Position numbers and translations under genes: made by a program
Shown here: piece after piece, positions 11,763 through 23,000 of the stretch
Position numbering within the stretch: the stretch's first letter is position 1
Layout of the letters: each line of letters starts with the position of its first letter
Assembly: GCA_949825065.1 (NCBI GenBank)
Contig: OX463842.1
Coordinates: 33,906,480 to 33,970,479, forward strand
DNA length: 64,000 nt
Reading direction: 5' to 3'
Origin: Odontocerum albicorne
Lineage: Eukaryota > Arthropoda > Insecta > Trichoptera > Odontoceridae
The notes under the pieces: model-generated
Seen by the model: the letters and a program-made list of their open reading frames with translations, nothing else
Databases searched by the model: none
Told to the model about the DNA's origin: nothing

Positions 11763-12969
11763 TTAAACAAAAAAATTACGTGGTTACCGTAGTACATATG
11801 TAAGCTATTTTTCGACATAGTCGCCATTCCTCTCAATGCAGGTGGTGAAGCGGGGTGTCAACTTTTTGATGCCTTCCTCGAAGTAGTTTCCCGCCAACCC
11901 CTCCGTCCACTTCTCCACCTCCTTTACCTCCTCGTCGGTTGAAAACCTTTTTCCACCCATGTGCAGCTTCAGGGAGGTAAAGAGATAGTAATCTGAAGGT
12001 GCTAGGTCAGGGGAATGCGCGGGATGGTTCAGGACATCCCATTTAAACGAGGCGAGCAGTTCTTTCGTGGCGTTGGCCGTGTGTGGTCTGGCATTGTCGT
12101 GCAGCAGGCAGACTCCCTTTGTCAGCATGCCTCTCCTCTTGTTCTGAATCGCCCTCCGCATTTTTTTTAGGGTTTCACAGTATCTTGCAGAGTTGATGGT
12201 CTCCCCTTGAGGCATATATTCAATTAAAATTATGCCTTGACAGTCCCAAAACAGTTTCGTCAGTCACAATTGAAGGTCTTCCGCTCCTCTGATCATTATG
12301 CACAGACGTACGACCGTTTTTAAACTCGCGACACCACTTGTACACACTCGTACGATTCATAGCTTTATCACCATATGCAGTTTTCACCTCATTATAAACC
12401 TCAACCGGAGGTTTTCCCTTCCAAACGAGATAACGGATGATGCCGCGTATTTCGCACTTGGCGGGAGATTGGATTTACATTTTTCACGAAACGTGTTGTC
12501 GCGTCGACACTTCTCAACGTACTGACCTCGAACCGGTCTCGTTGCGGAGGGGAAGGGTCAGGCTACACGGAAGTGTAGCCAACATGTCGAAAATAAAATC
12601 CATCCGGTCGTGAGAGCCTCAGTACACTTACTTTCTGGATACGCCTCGTACATTACAACTTCACTCTAAATCATTTTATTAGTGAAGTTTATCGTAATTG
12701 ATCTTACATACCTATTTTACTTTTCAAAGGCAACTAAAAACTTGTATATATTTTATTTATCTCACAAAATATAGTTGACTTGGATGAGGTCTTTTTATTG
12801 AGTACTCTTCTTTTTTCTTAAGACTTCTTTCAATTCCTTTATTTTCATTTTGTCTTGATTTTAAAGTAATATACATTACAACTTCACTCTAAATCATTTT
12901 ATTAGTGAAGTTTATCGTAATTGATCTTACATACCTATTTTACTTTTCAAAGGCAACTTTCTTACCAAC

Positions 12970-13190
12970 TAGGTGACCTCTATGACCTAGTTGGTTATAC
13001 GCTTATCTCTCAATTTTGAGGTTACGGTTCGATTCTCGTTGGAGCCCAAATTAAAGAAAAAAAGATTCCGGTCTGATTTTCACTTAAGGCCTCTTTAACA
13101 TCTTTCTGGTTGGTTGAAAGATATTGCCACATGGCAATAAGCCCACCAGACTGTACTGTATACAATGAAGGTGTAATATAATGCAATACA
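12970..13190 (+). repeat. tRNA-derived SINE, copy b
   Basis: The head is gacctagttggttatacgc plus ggttcgattctcg. The body is gattttcacttaaggcctct, tctggttggttgaaagatat, tggcaataagcccaccagac, tgtactgtatac. It is the best-preserved copy and ends in gaaggtgtaatataatgcaa. Confidence 0.8.
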
Positions 13191-13995
13191 ACTGCTGATT
13201 GTGCCTTTCCTCTTTTGAAGTGCTTTGAATTGAACACATTCACTGCTGACCGAGCAAACGAAGTACTCCATTGCCAAAATATTTTTTGGCCTATATTGGT
13301 GTTATTTTATTTATAGATAATTAAAATAAAAAAATCCTAATATTTACTTAAAGAAACATGAATGACCATACTTAATGAATTTTATTGGTTATTAATGCAT
13401 TCATTTTTGTAAAAAAAAACGGACGTAAAAACTAATACAGTATGAACAAATTGAGTTATCTAATTTCATTTGGAGTTGTGTCACAAACTTCCCGATGTGA
13501 CCGGGGTCATGCTGGATCTATACTAACTCACACAAGTTACTGTAGCTTGCCATGCTACTCGTATATAGCATGGGAAGCCTCTAGTGTACGTCTTACACAT
13601 GCAATATTATGTGGTCGGCAGTAAATGTATTGATAGCATTAAATGAACAGAAGGGATAGAATTCCTCGGACATATTTTACAAAATTATAAAAAAATATAT
13701 AATAAATAAATCAGCAAAAGTAATTTGTTAAAAAAATTATTTAATAAATGATTGCAGCTTTCTGGAATGTGGTTTCAATAACTAAGCAGGAGCACTAGGA
13801 TGGACTTAAACTAGAGTTTTTATTAATACCAATAATTAAATTATCCTTCGTAAACCCTGTATTCCTGTTTCAGTTCAGTACATATACACAATTTTTTTTT
13901 ATACTAACAATTAAAATAATATTTTTGTGATTTACCTTAATTTGCTTAATTTTTTTGGATTCTAAACAATTTGTTCAATTTAAATGTGCATAAGA

Positions 13996-14001
13996 TTTAT
14001 T
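13996..14001 (-). terminator. poly(A) signal of the SRD5A3-like gene
   Basis: AATAAA on the minus strand, 35 bases after the TAA of the last SRD5A3 exon. Confidence 0.5.
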
Positions 14002-14035
14002 ATATTTTCAACTTATTTGTTCCTTAGGTCATATG

Positions 14036-17000
14036 TTAGATCACATATGGTATTAATGCTTTCCTATTTTTAGGATAGTTAGAAAATGCTTTTTGGTACC
14101 ACCAATGAGAAAGTAGTGAAGTTTCAATCTGAAAAAAAAAATTAAACTATCTTAGAATTCAGCAAATGTTGATATTGTTTTATTTAAAAAAAAAAAAGTT
14201 TTATATTGACTTTAAATTAATATTCCTTTCCTTCTATTACCATATCCTCTTCCTAGAAAAACTAAAAGTCATACAACCATATATGGGTATGTTAATAGGG
14301 GTAGTACATAGTGAGGTTGTGTCTAATGTTTGAGGTTTGTTCGGTATTTGTATGACCAATGACAGTATCTCCCTAACTGGTTCTACCATTGAAATAAAAT
14401 TTGGGGCATATTTTGCTAGCGACATTAAATCACATACATGCCAAGCTGCGTCGCTCTGGAGCTGTTCAGTCACTAGGCGGGAGGTGATATGCAATAGCGG
14501 TAGGTACTGTACCTGTATCTCGTATTTGTATTGCATTTTACTTTCAATGTATATGGTAGAAACTGGTGGATTTACTTTCATGTGATAATCTTTTCCAAGC
14601 AACCAGAAAGGTGCCTTAAGTGAAAACCTAGAACCATTATTAAAAAATCTAGGTACATACATACCATCACATCATTTCGCTGTCGAGGTAGGCAGAGATG
14701 ACAGAACGACACACTTTCCTATCTTAACACACATCCTTAGCCTCTTCTACATCTTATACGACTTTCTACGTTTCCTTTCAGAATATTATTCGTTCGATTC
14801 AACCATACTTTCCTTGGTCTTGCTCTCACACGCTTTCCACTCACATTTGCACTGTATATCTGTTTTGTTAGTCTTTCTTCATTCATTAGTTCTACATGCC
14901 CAAACCATCTCAGCGTGTTCTTCTTCATCTTACTCAATAATACATCAACCTTAAGTTTACATTCATCCCTAATCTCTGTATTCTGTCATACATTGTCACT
15001 TCATATGTTCGTCTTAAAGCACGCATTTCTCCTGATTAAAATGTGACTACAAATAAACCCCCATTAATAATATCTTAGATATACTACAATTGAGGTTTTG
15101 AATTTTAGGAACAGTCAGCAAAAATATTTATCAGAATTATACCATATTTTAGGTTAGGTGGCTTGAAAGCAGAAAGCATGCTGATTTTTCAAGTGTTGTA
15201 GAATCTATGGGAAATATAGAGTATTATTTGATTTTTATCAACAAAGTCTGAAATTAAGTTTTATTATGGTTGAGGTTTTCATTTAGTATTTATTTTTCTT
15301 TTTGCCTTTTCAATAATAATACGATAAAAATGACTTTTTAATGCATGATTTTTACCTCAATATTTTAAATGTCAAAATTTGCTCTAATCTTGGAACATAT
15401 TTGACTATAATTTTTATATTGTGAAAACTAAGTAAGCAATAAATGTATAATAGTTTTTTTCAGGTCATATATTGTTTTAGAATTGAAAATGGTCTTACCT
15501 GATTGCAGAGCACCCAAAGCACAATGCAATACCATGTAGTATTTCTACCCAATAAGAATATCATAATAACATAAATTATTATTTCACACAGTTGATGTGG
15601 ACAAGAGACATATTCAAACCATCCTCCTCTGGGTATAAAATGTTTCTCAGAAATAATTTTGTCAGTCTTTTTATCTTTTCGTAAGTTAGCAAGAATTATA
15701 TTGCTCCGAAATTGGTTTATCCAAGCTATATAAAATAATGCCGCTGTAGGTATAGCTATGAAAATTGTTGTCGCATCAATAAATGGGATATCTTGATCTG
15801 AAAAATAAAAGGCCATGGTAATTAGTGTTAAGTAACACGCTACAAACATTATACTCTTTTTCCTAAGAGTAAAACTGTAAACTAGTTTCGCTACTACTAA
15901 TTAGTCAAATTTGAATACCATGCTCGTCTAGATCGAAAAGTATCTGTAACAATGCAACTTTTTCAAATCAGTTTTAATAACATTGATATTATTTTATTGT
16001 ACAAAACCTAAAACAGATATCTTATAATTTACTCTTCCCTTGATGGGGATGGGAGTCTCGGGGATGTGCTCCCAGGGGTGCCTTTAAAAATATGAAGGCA
16101 ATATGGGACTCCTCAGTATTCAGTCTGAGGAATCAGTGTAACGTATTTAGCACATGCATTTTGCTTTTCTTGCTATGCGGCTCTGGGTTTTGGCATCTTA
16201 GCCCAAAGGCCCAAAAGAGAAGATTATTCAATTTTGAAAACAGATTCCTTCCTTAGGCAGGTGATATCAGGTGATATAACTACATGAGGATTAACATGGT
16301 TTGTCTTCGGACATAACATCACATAATCACCATAATAAAGGGTCACATTTTGAAGATCCAGCCTGGCAGCAGGTCAAGAGCTGCACTATTTGCGGGTGAT
16401 TGCAAGAGATTTGATAAATTCAATCCCCATCCAACATCAATACTGTTACGATAGGCAAATTATAGTCTCGCCTTGATGTTAGATGATGTGAAGTGCCGAT
16501 TCAATTTACTCTTCATAAAAGTATTTTTTCCATCTGGAAGTTTCAGGTTCAATCCTACATATGTCAAACATAAAATTACCAGTTTGTTTTTTTATCAGTT
16601 AGACCTTTTCATACAAAAAAAATCTCAAATTTATTTGACTGCAATAATATTGGATTGGTCACTATTTTTTTGTTTGTAATTCTTACACTTTATATAAATG
16701 ATTGTTAGGAAAGGATCAGGATTGCAACTGGACAACGGTTACTTTTTAGTTAAAAACTGCATTAAGCCCTTCCAAGCTAAATAGTGAACCCCGCACAGCA
16801 AAAATCTGATAAAAATTGACATGTTACTCTCAAGATTTTTTTACATGTAAATATAATTTTTACATGCTATACGAGTATATAGAAATATAATAGTTCATAC
16901 CAGCAGTACTCAAGCTTTACATAAATGTATACCACCAAAACCAAAAATAAAAAAACTCAGTACCATCAACAAAAAAATGTCTTGTATATGAGTACATACT

Positions 17001-20000
17001 CGTATAGGAAATCAAGACAATTACGTTATTATCACATATTTTTATTTCATTTCTAATAAGCAACGGGTAGTGATAAATACACTAGTTACTCAGAGTTGAG
17101 GCAACCATGTATGCATTATTTTCTTTTAAGAGGAACTGTTGGTAGCACAGCTACTACTTTTTATTTTTAGCAGGATACTATGTTGGGTTGAAAAGTAGCT
17201 GAAACAGTGCTACTTTTTCAAAGCAGCTTTAATAAGACTGCTCTATAGATATGAGAAAAATAATAATCATTACCTTGGGTTTGATTAAAACCAGGCGCGA
17301 AACCAAGAATAGCAATAAAACACCCAATATAATGTGTATGGCCAACAATATACTGAGCAAGGTTCATTTTGCTACTTTTTGCAAATATTTGTACAAAAAA
17401 TGTTTCATAAAATCTTCTGTAACATTGTATCAATAATAAAACTAAACATATCAGCACTGCTGCTGGAGTACCTAGAAATTAAAATAAACACACATTTAGT
17501 AAACCTGTAATTATAATTAAACTATTGTGATTTCAATACTATTAAAATAAATAGTTTTTAAAGTGATGTGTCAGAGTAAAAACTGGAGTTTTCATTCAAG
17601 ATCTTTTATTGCTTTTTTTTATAACAATTGCAAATCAAGAAAGAATGTCGAAGGAATACATGGATATAATAAAAATGTAATGAATCACAGAATGAAAAAT
17701 ATTACATGATTATGTGATCTACTTTCTAACTTGTTGATATACTATATGTTATAATAAATAATGTCACGTAATGGACAAAACCAAATAAAAAACACAAAAG
17801 GTGATCAGGGGTCGGCAAACTTGAAAACTTAATTCTATCAACCCATTTTTGATTCCAGTTTTTTATTTATCATATCTTTTAACATCTCTGATGAATTTTG
17901 GTAATACATTTAATAACTTAGGAGCTAAGTACACGAAACTTCTCTGTATGAAGGTCGTTCACATATATGGTATTTTTTTAATCTAAAGTTTCATAAATGC
18001 TTGTCTCAACTATGCAGTCTATTCTAAATGCATACAAAAGGTTTTTGGCGTATAGTTGTTGACAAGACATAACTGCAGCCTGACAAAGACCAAATAAGTA
18101 TTCATTAGGTATATACAGTGTTGCAAAAGCTACTTTGATAAAGTAGCACTTATGAATTCAAGTAATCTATTAGTAACCTGACTTTACAGCTACTCTTAGA
18201 ATGAAGTGTGTAACTTTTACCCTGCTACTTAACAAAACTGAGTATATATTTATGAGTATAAAAAAAACGAAACCTGATAGAATATTGACAAAAAGGAAAA
18301 CAGGAAAAAAATATGACTAGATATATGAATGTGAATAGGCATAGAGAAAAGGCTAATGATGTTCTCTCTTGCTATCCCTCTGGGGAAACGGCGCGATTTT
18401 ATATGTGGACATTTACTGCATTCATAAAATATAGTATCATATCCAAATTTGAGGGGGAAAATATGAACACAAAGATAAAAGTATTTGTTTTTTTTTATTT
18501 CTTGCGTTTTCTCAAGTTTTTTCTCGTCGAGTATTTTAATTTATTTTTAAAGCTCATATTTAGAATTTATTTAAAGTTAACCCTAAATCATTTGATGGAA
18601 AAGAAAAACTAGTATCTCTCGAATTTCTAGGAATATTTACAAATTTTAAGATGCGGATTTAATAAAAAATTGCATCGAAATTAAATTACGATAAAACACA
18701 AAAAATATAATTTTAATTTAATTTTAAATTCCAAGTATACGCTCTCGTTTCAACTATATGTCATATTAGATTGTTGCAAAAATGTTACGCATCAATAGTT
18801 GATAAATTGTAAAATCAATCACGTTAATTTCATTACAACATGATACATAAGTTGTTGAAAACGCGTAAGAAAATATATTGAAAAATTAAAGGGAACCTTT
18901 AATAATTTTGCTCATTACGTTTCTTCGAAGTTTGTTCATAGTGAATTCCAATTGGATACTCCCCATTCGACAACATATCCAAGTTCAAATCGATTCCTGT
19001 AGCAAACAGGAAAACTACGCGAATTAAAAAAATCATTCGGGGTCCATAGGTATTATTTATCATATTATGACCTGTATGTTTCGTATGACAAAGATTTCGA
19101 TACTTTGAATTATATTCATACGTACAATCTATCTATCTATATAAATAAAAATGTTCGTATATTAAAAATCTCTAATCTCCGATAGTTCTTCACCGATCGC
19201 TTTGAAATTTTGACAAAAGGTTGCATTCGTATACAAAAATGTTTATATATTTTTATTTATATACAGGTGTATATAAAAAAGTTTATAAATCAGAAAAAAT
19301 AACGTTTGCGCCTCCTGGAGCGACACAGACGAATTAAACTTGACAGTTATGTCACATAGCATTTTCGACGTTTCGGAATTAATACTAAATATTAAATATC
19401 TCTATATAAATAAAAATGTAAATGTTCGTTAATTAAAAATCTCCAATCTCCGAAAGTTATTCACGAATTGCTTTGAAATTTTGACAGTTCCATTTTGATT
19501 TTGAATATTAAATAATTAATATTAAATACAATATTTAATAATAAATATTAAATATTTAAATAATAAATTTTGAACAACGTAATTTTTTTTTGTATAGCGC
19601 CATCTGCGCTAATTTATCTGCCAAGGTGTATTAATTTGTCATTATTGATAGTTTTTTGTAATGTACGAGGCATATCCAGAAAGTAAGTGTACTGAATTTT
19701 TGTAGGTTACAATTTTTTTTATTTAAACAAAAAAATTAGTACATATGTAAGCTATTTTTCGACATAGTCGCCATTCCTCTCAATGCAGGTGGTGAAGCGG
19801 GGTATCAACTTTTTGATGCCTTCCTCGAAGTAGTTTCCCGCCAACCCCTCCGTCCACTTCTCCACCTCCTCCTTTACCTCCTCGTCGGTTGAAAACCTTT
19901 TTCCACCCATGTGCAGCTTCAGGGAGGTAAAGAGATAGTAATCTGAAGGTGCTAGGTCAGGGGAATGCGCGGGATGGTTCAGGACATCCCATTTAAACGA

Positions 20001-23000
20001 GGCGAGCAGTTCCTTCGTGGCGTTGGCCGTGTGTGGTCTGGCATTGTCGTGCAGCAGGCAGACTCCCTTTGTCAGCATGCCTCTCCTATTGTTCTGAATC
20101 GCCCTCCAATTTTTTAGGGTCTGACAGTATCTTGCAGAGTTGATGGTCTCCCCTTGAGGCATATATTCAATTAAAATTATGCCTTGACAGGCCCAAAACA
20201 CGGATGCCATGATTTTCTTGGCTGAAATTGTGGTTTTGAACTTTTTGGCGGAGGGTGAAGAGGTGTGACGCCACTGTTGAGACTGCCTTTAGGTTTCAGG
20301 CGTGTAGTGTGCAACCCAAGTTTCATCTCCAGTAACGATGGAGCGGAGAAATTCATCTCCATGGAGTTTGCAGCGTCTCAAAAACTCTTGCCCAGCCTCC
20401 ACTCGATTCAACTTGTGTTGGTCTGTCAGCTGTTTTGGGACCCACCTCGCGGACAGTTTCCGATATCCGAGGGTTTATGTGATGGTGTCGTATAGTAGAG
20501 ATCTGGAGATTTGCGGAAACATCGCAGAAAGTTCACCACAGTCAATCTGCGATCGTCACGGAGCGCATTTTCGATTTTTTCCACAATTTCGTCAGTCACA
20601 ATTGAAGGTCTTCCGCTCCTCTGATCATCATGCACAGACGTACGACCGTTTTTAAACTCGCGACACCACTTGTACACACTCGTACGATTCATAGCTTTAT
20701 CACCATACGCAGTTTTCACCTCATTATAAACCTCAACCGGAGGTTTTCCCTTCCAAACGAGATAACGGATGACGCCGCGTATTTCGCACTTGGCGGGAGA
20801 TTGGATTGACATTTTTCACGAAACGTGTTGTCGCGTCGACACTTCTCAACGTACTGACCTCGAACCGGTCTCGTTCCGGAGGGGAAGGGTCAGGCTACAC
20901 GGAAGTGTAGCCAACATGTCGAAAATAAAATTCATCCGGTCGTGAGAGCCTCAGTACACTTACTTTCTGGATACGCCTCGTATTTAACTAAATAACTTGC
21001 TATTTATTAGAATCGATATTTATTGTTCATTAATGACGCGTCCAAACATGTGACATCCAAATTCGTGCGTAGTTTGCAATGTGTTTCCTTAACATTTAAT
21101 TAATTCCAATAATCTCTCTCTTTGCTTAACATTTAATTAGTTCCAATTATCTCTGTATTTCCTTAACAATACTCCTATTTGACAAATATTTCCTTAACAA
21201 TACTCCTATTTGACAAATATTTGACAAATGCGTGTCCAGCTGCAAAACGATCGATCAGCTGAGATATTCTCACATCAATTGCTGGAAATTGGGAACGGAA
21301 AGGTGCAGGTTGATATGACCTCAGGACGAATTTCATTGTCTCATAACTTAATGTTTCACAATTTCACTAATTTTTAATGTTTCACAATTTTATATGTTTT
21401 TGCTATAACTTTCTTTCTTCTTTTTCAGTGCAATCGATCTGTTTTAGTTCATCAAAATGTCGAGGAAGCAGCAGAACGACGTGTAGCCAGACTTGAGGAT
21501 GCACGGTCGCGAGCACGGCGATCGCGTCCTGCAGCTTCAGAACTGCTTCGTTCTCAACAGAATGTACGCGACAGGCTGATAGTGGCTGAAAGAGGTCAGT
21601 AGGAATATCAAAAGTATCTTTTTTATATATAATTTAATGTTATCTCTATGTTTATATTTCAAAATCTATCAAATTGTATGTAGAAATGGAGATTTTTTTT
21701 AACTAGTTTGATATTCATCCGTTTGAATCAGACCAAGCTTCGCTCTGAAGAAAACGTTAATTTGCGAGATGCAGTTGTAAATGACGGTAATACAACTAAC
21801 GTTGGAAGACTAACGATTTGGCCATCTTCATATACAGGCAGTCCACGTCATATGCATGAGTACGCTCAAGATGCAATTGCGTATGTTCGTCACTACGGGT
21901 GTCCAGATCTATTCACATGCAATCCAGCTTGGGAGGATGTATAACAGCTGTTATTTCCTGGGCATTTGCCTGTGGATAGGCATGACATCATAGCACGTGT
22001 TTTCAGACAGAAGCTGAAATCGCTGATGAATTTCATGGTAAAACATGAAGTGTTTGGGTCTGTGCGCTGCTGGATGTACTCAGTGGAATGGCAAAAGAGA
22101 GGATTGCCACATGCACATATACTAATCTGGCTCTATAACAAAATCACTTCAAACAAAATCAACAATGTAATATGCGCTGAAATACCCGATGCCGACGTCG
22201 ATAAGGATTTGCATGATGTTGTGACGAAAAATATGATACATGGACCTTGCGGTACACTGAATCCAAATTCACCATGCATGATAGACGGAAAATGCTCTAA
22301 GCGATATCCTCGAGCATTAGTATCCAACACAGTTACAGGAAACGATGGATATCCTTTATACACGTTATGTCAAAATGACGCGTTTGCGAAAACACTGCTG
22401 TATCACTGATTGTGACGTCAAAAGAAGAATTGGTTGAAAAAGTATTTCTCTGTATTCAAATCAATTATAAGAATCACGATTGGCTGACTGAACGAGCTAT
22501 TCTTGCCGCCAAGAACAAAGATGTCTACGAACTTAACAATATTATTCAGTTCCTTTTTTAATGTTTCGCAATTTTATATGTTTTCGTTATAACTTTCTTT
22601 CTTCTTTTTCAGTGCAACCGATATTTCATTTGAATTCAAATCATATCGTGAATTGACCTCTTGGAGTGACGCGATCATTTGCGAGCACGGCGATGAACGT
22701 GACAGACTGAGAGTGGCTGAAAGACATCAAAAATATTGTATACCCACAAGCATTGTGAAATTAAACATATTAGAAACGTGTGCTTTCTCTTTTCTTTCTT
22801 TTCCATTTAACCAGACTGAGCCACAGCAACGCGTGGCCGGGTACAGCTAGTATATAAAATTAAATTAAATGCTTTAAACTGTGCGATTAAAGCACTAAAC
22901 TAATCTGCAAAAAGTATTGAATTCGAAATCGGCTCCGAGTTCCTCCACTTGATTAAGAACAATCTTATTTTTTATTTTTAGGGGATATGTAGGTATCTAC

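Larger units (their letters stand above)
8785..11766 (+). mobile_element. piggyBac element inserted in mariner A at TTAA
   Basis: TTAA duplications at 8785-8788 and 11763-11766. Termini read inward are CACTTGCCGTACGGTG and CACTTTCCTTACTGTG. Copy B of the host mariner shows the same site unoccupied (atttaaacaaaaaaatta at about 19720-19740), so the boundaries are certain. The right end is duplicated in tandem, with a second terminus ending at the TTAA at 11458-11461. Confidence 0.93.
8728..12648 (-). mobile_element. Mariner A, internally deleted and split by a piggyBac element
   Basis: The termini match mariner B (right end agtacacttactttctggat then acgcctcg) with TA on both sides (8726-8727 and 12649-12650). 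The 60-bp left end is cut off by the piggyBac element at TTAA. The rest resumes at 11767. The minus-strand transposase remnant includes [18 protein letters not shown] and SPDLAPSDYYLF (12215-11805), then an approximately 380-base deletion at 12255, where sequence equivalent to 20200-20585 of copy B is missing. The N-terminal helix-turn-helix region is at 12530-12300. Confidence 0.9.
8589..12957. repeat. 223-bp host tandem duplication, one copy carrying the mariner and one empty
   Basis: The host sequence 8589-8727 plus 12649-12734 flanks the mariner. The same 223 bp follows directly as 12735-12957 without the mariner, and the single target TA is at 12872-12873. A few differences (gactactc/gagtactc, tctaaag/tcttaag) show they are not identical. 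Confidence 0.9.
12958..14035. other. Intergenic stretch between the MAGT1 side and SRD5A3
   Basis: Apart from the SINE at 12970-13190, I see no gene or recognisable element here. A 60-codon frame at 13442-13624 has no known motif. Confidence 0.5.
19128..22850 (+). mobile_element. Helitron, decayed, with a mariner inside
   Basis: The 5' end starts TC after A (atctatctatctatataaat, aaaaatgttcg). The 3' end is CTAG at 22847-22850, preceded by a short hairpin at 22820-22837 (GCCAC...GTGGC) and then cgggtacag, and followed by T. This is the standard Helitron layout. A second 5'-end-like stretch begins near 19400. Helitron protein remnants are at 21420-22560. The block taatgtttcacaattttata-ctttttcagtgcaa occurs twice, at 21379 and 22560, so part of the interior is duplicated. 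Confidence 0.85.

Noticed and set aside
12975..13045. Possible tRNA gene (gacctagttggttatacgc ... ggttcgattctcg)
   Set aside because: No complete cloverleaf or matching acceptor stem, and the same head with the same unrelated body recurs many times, so it is a SINE.
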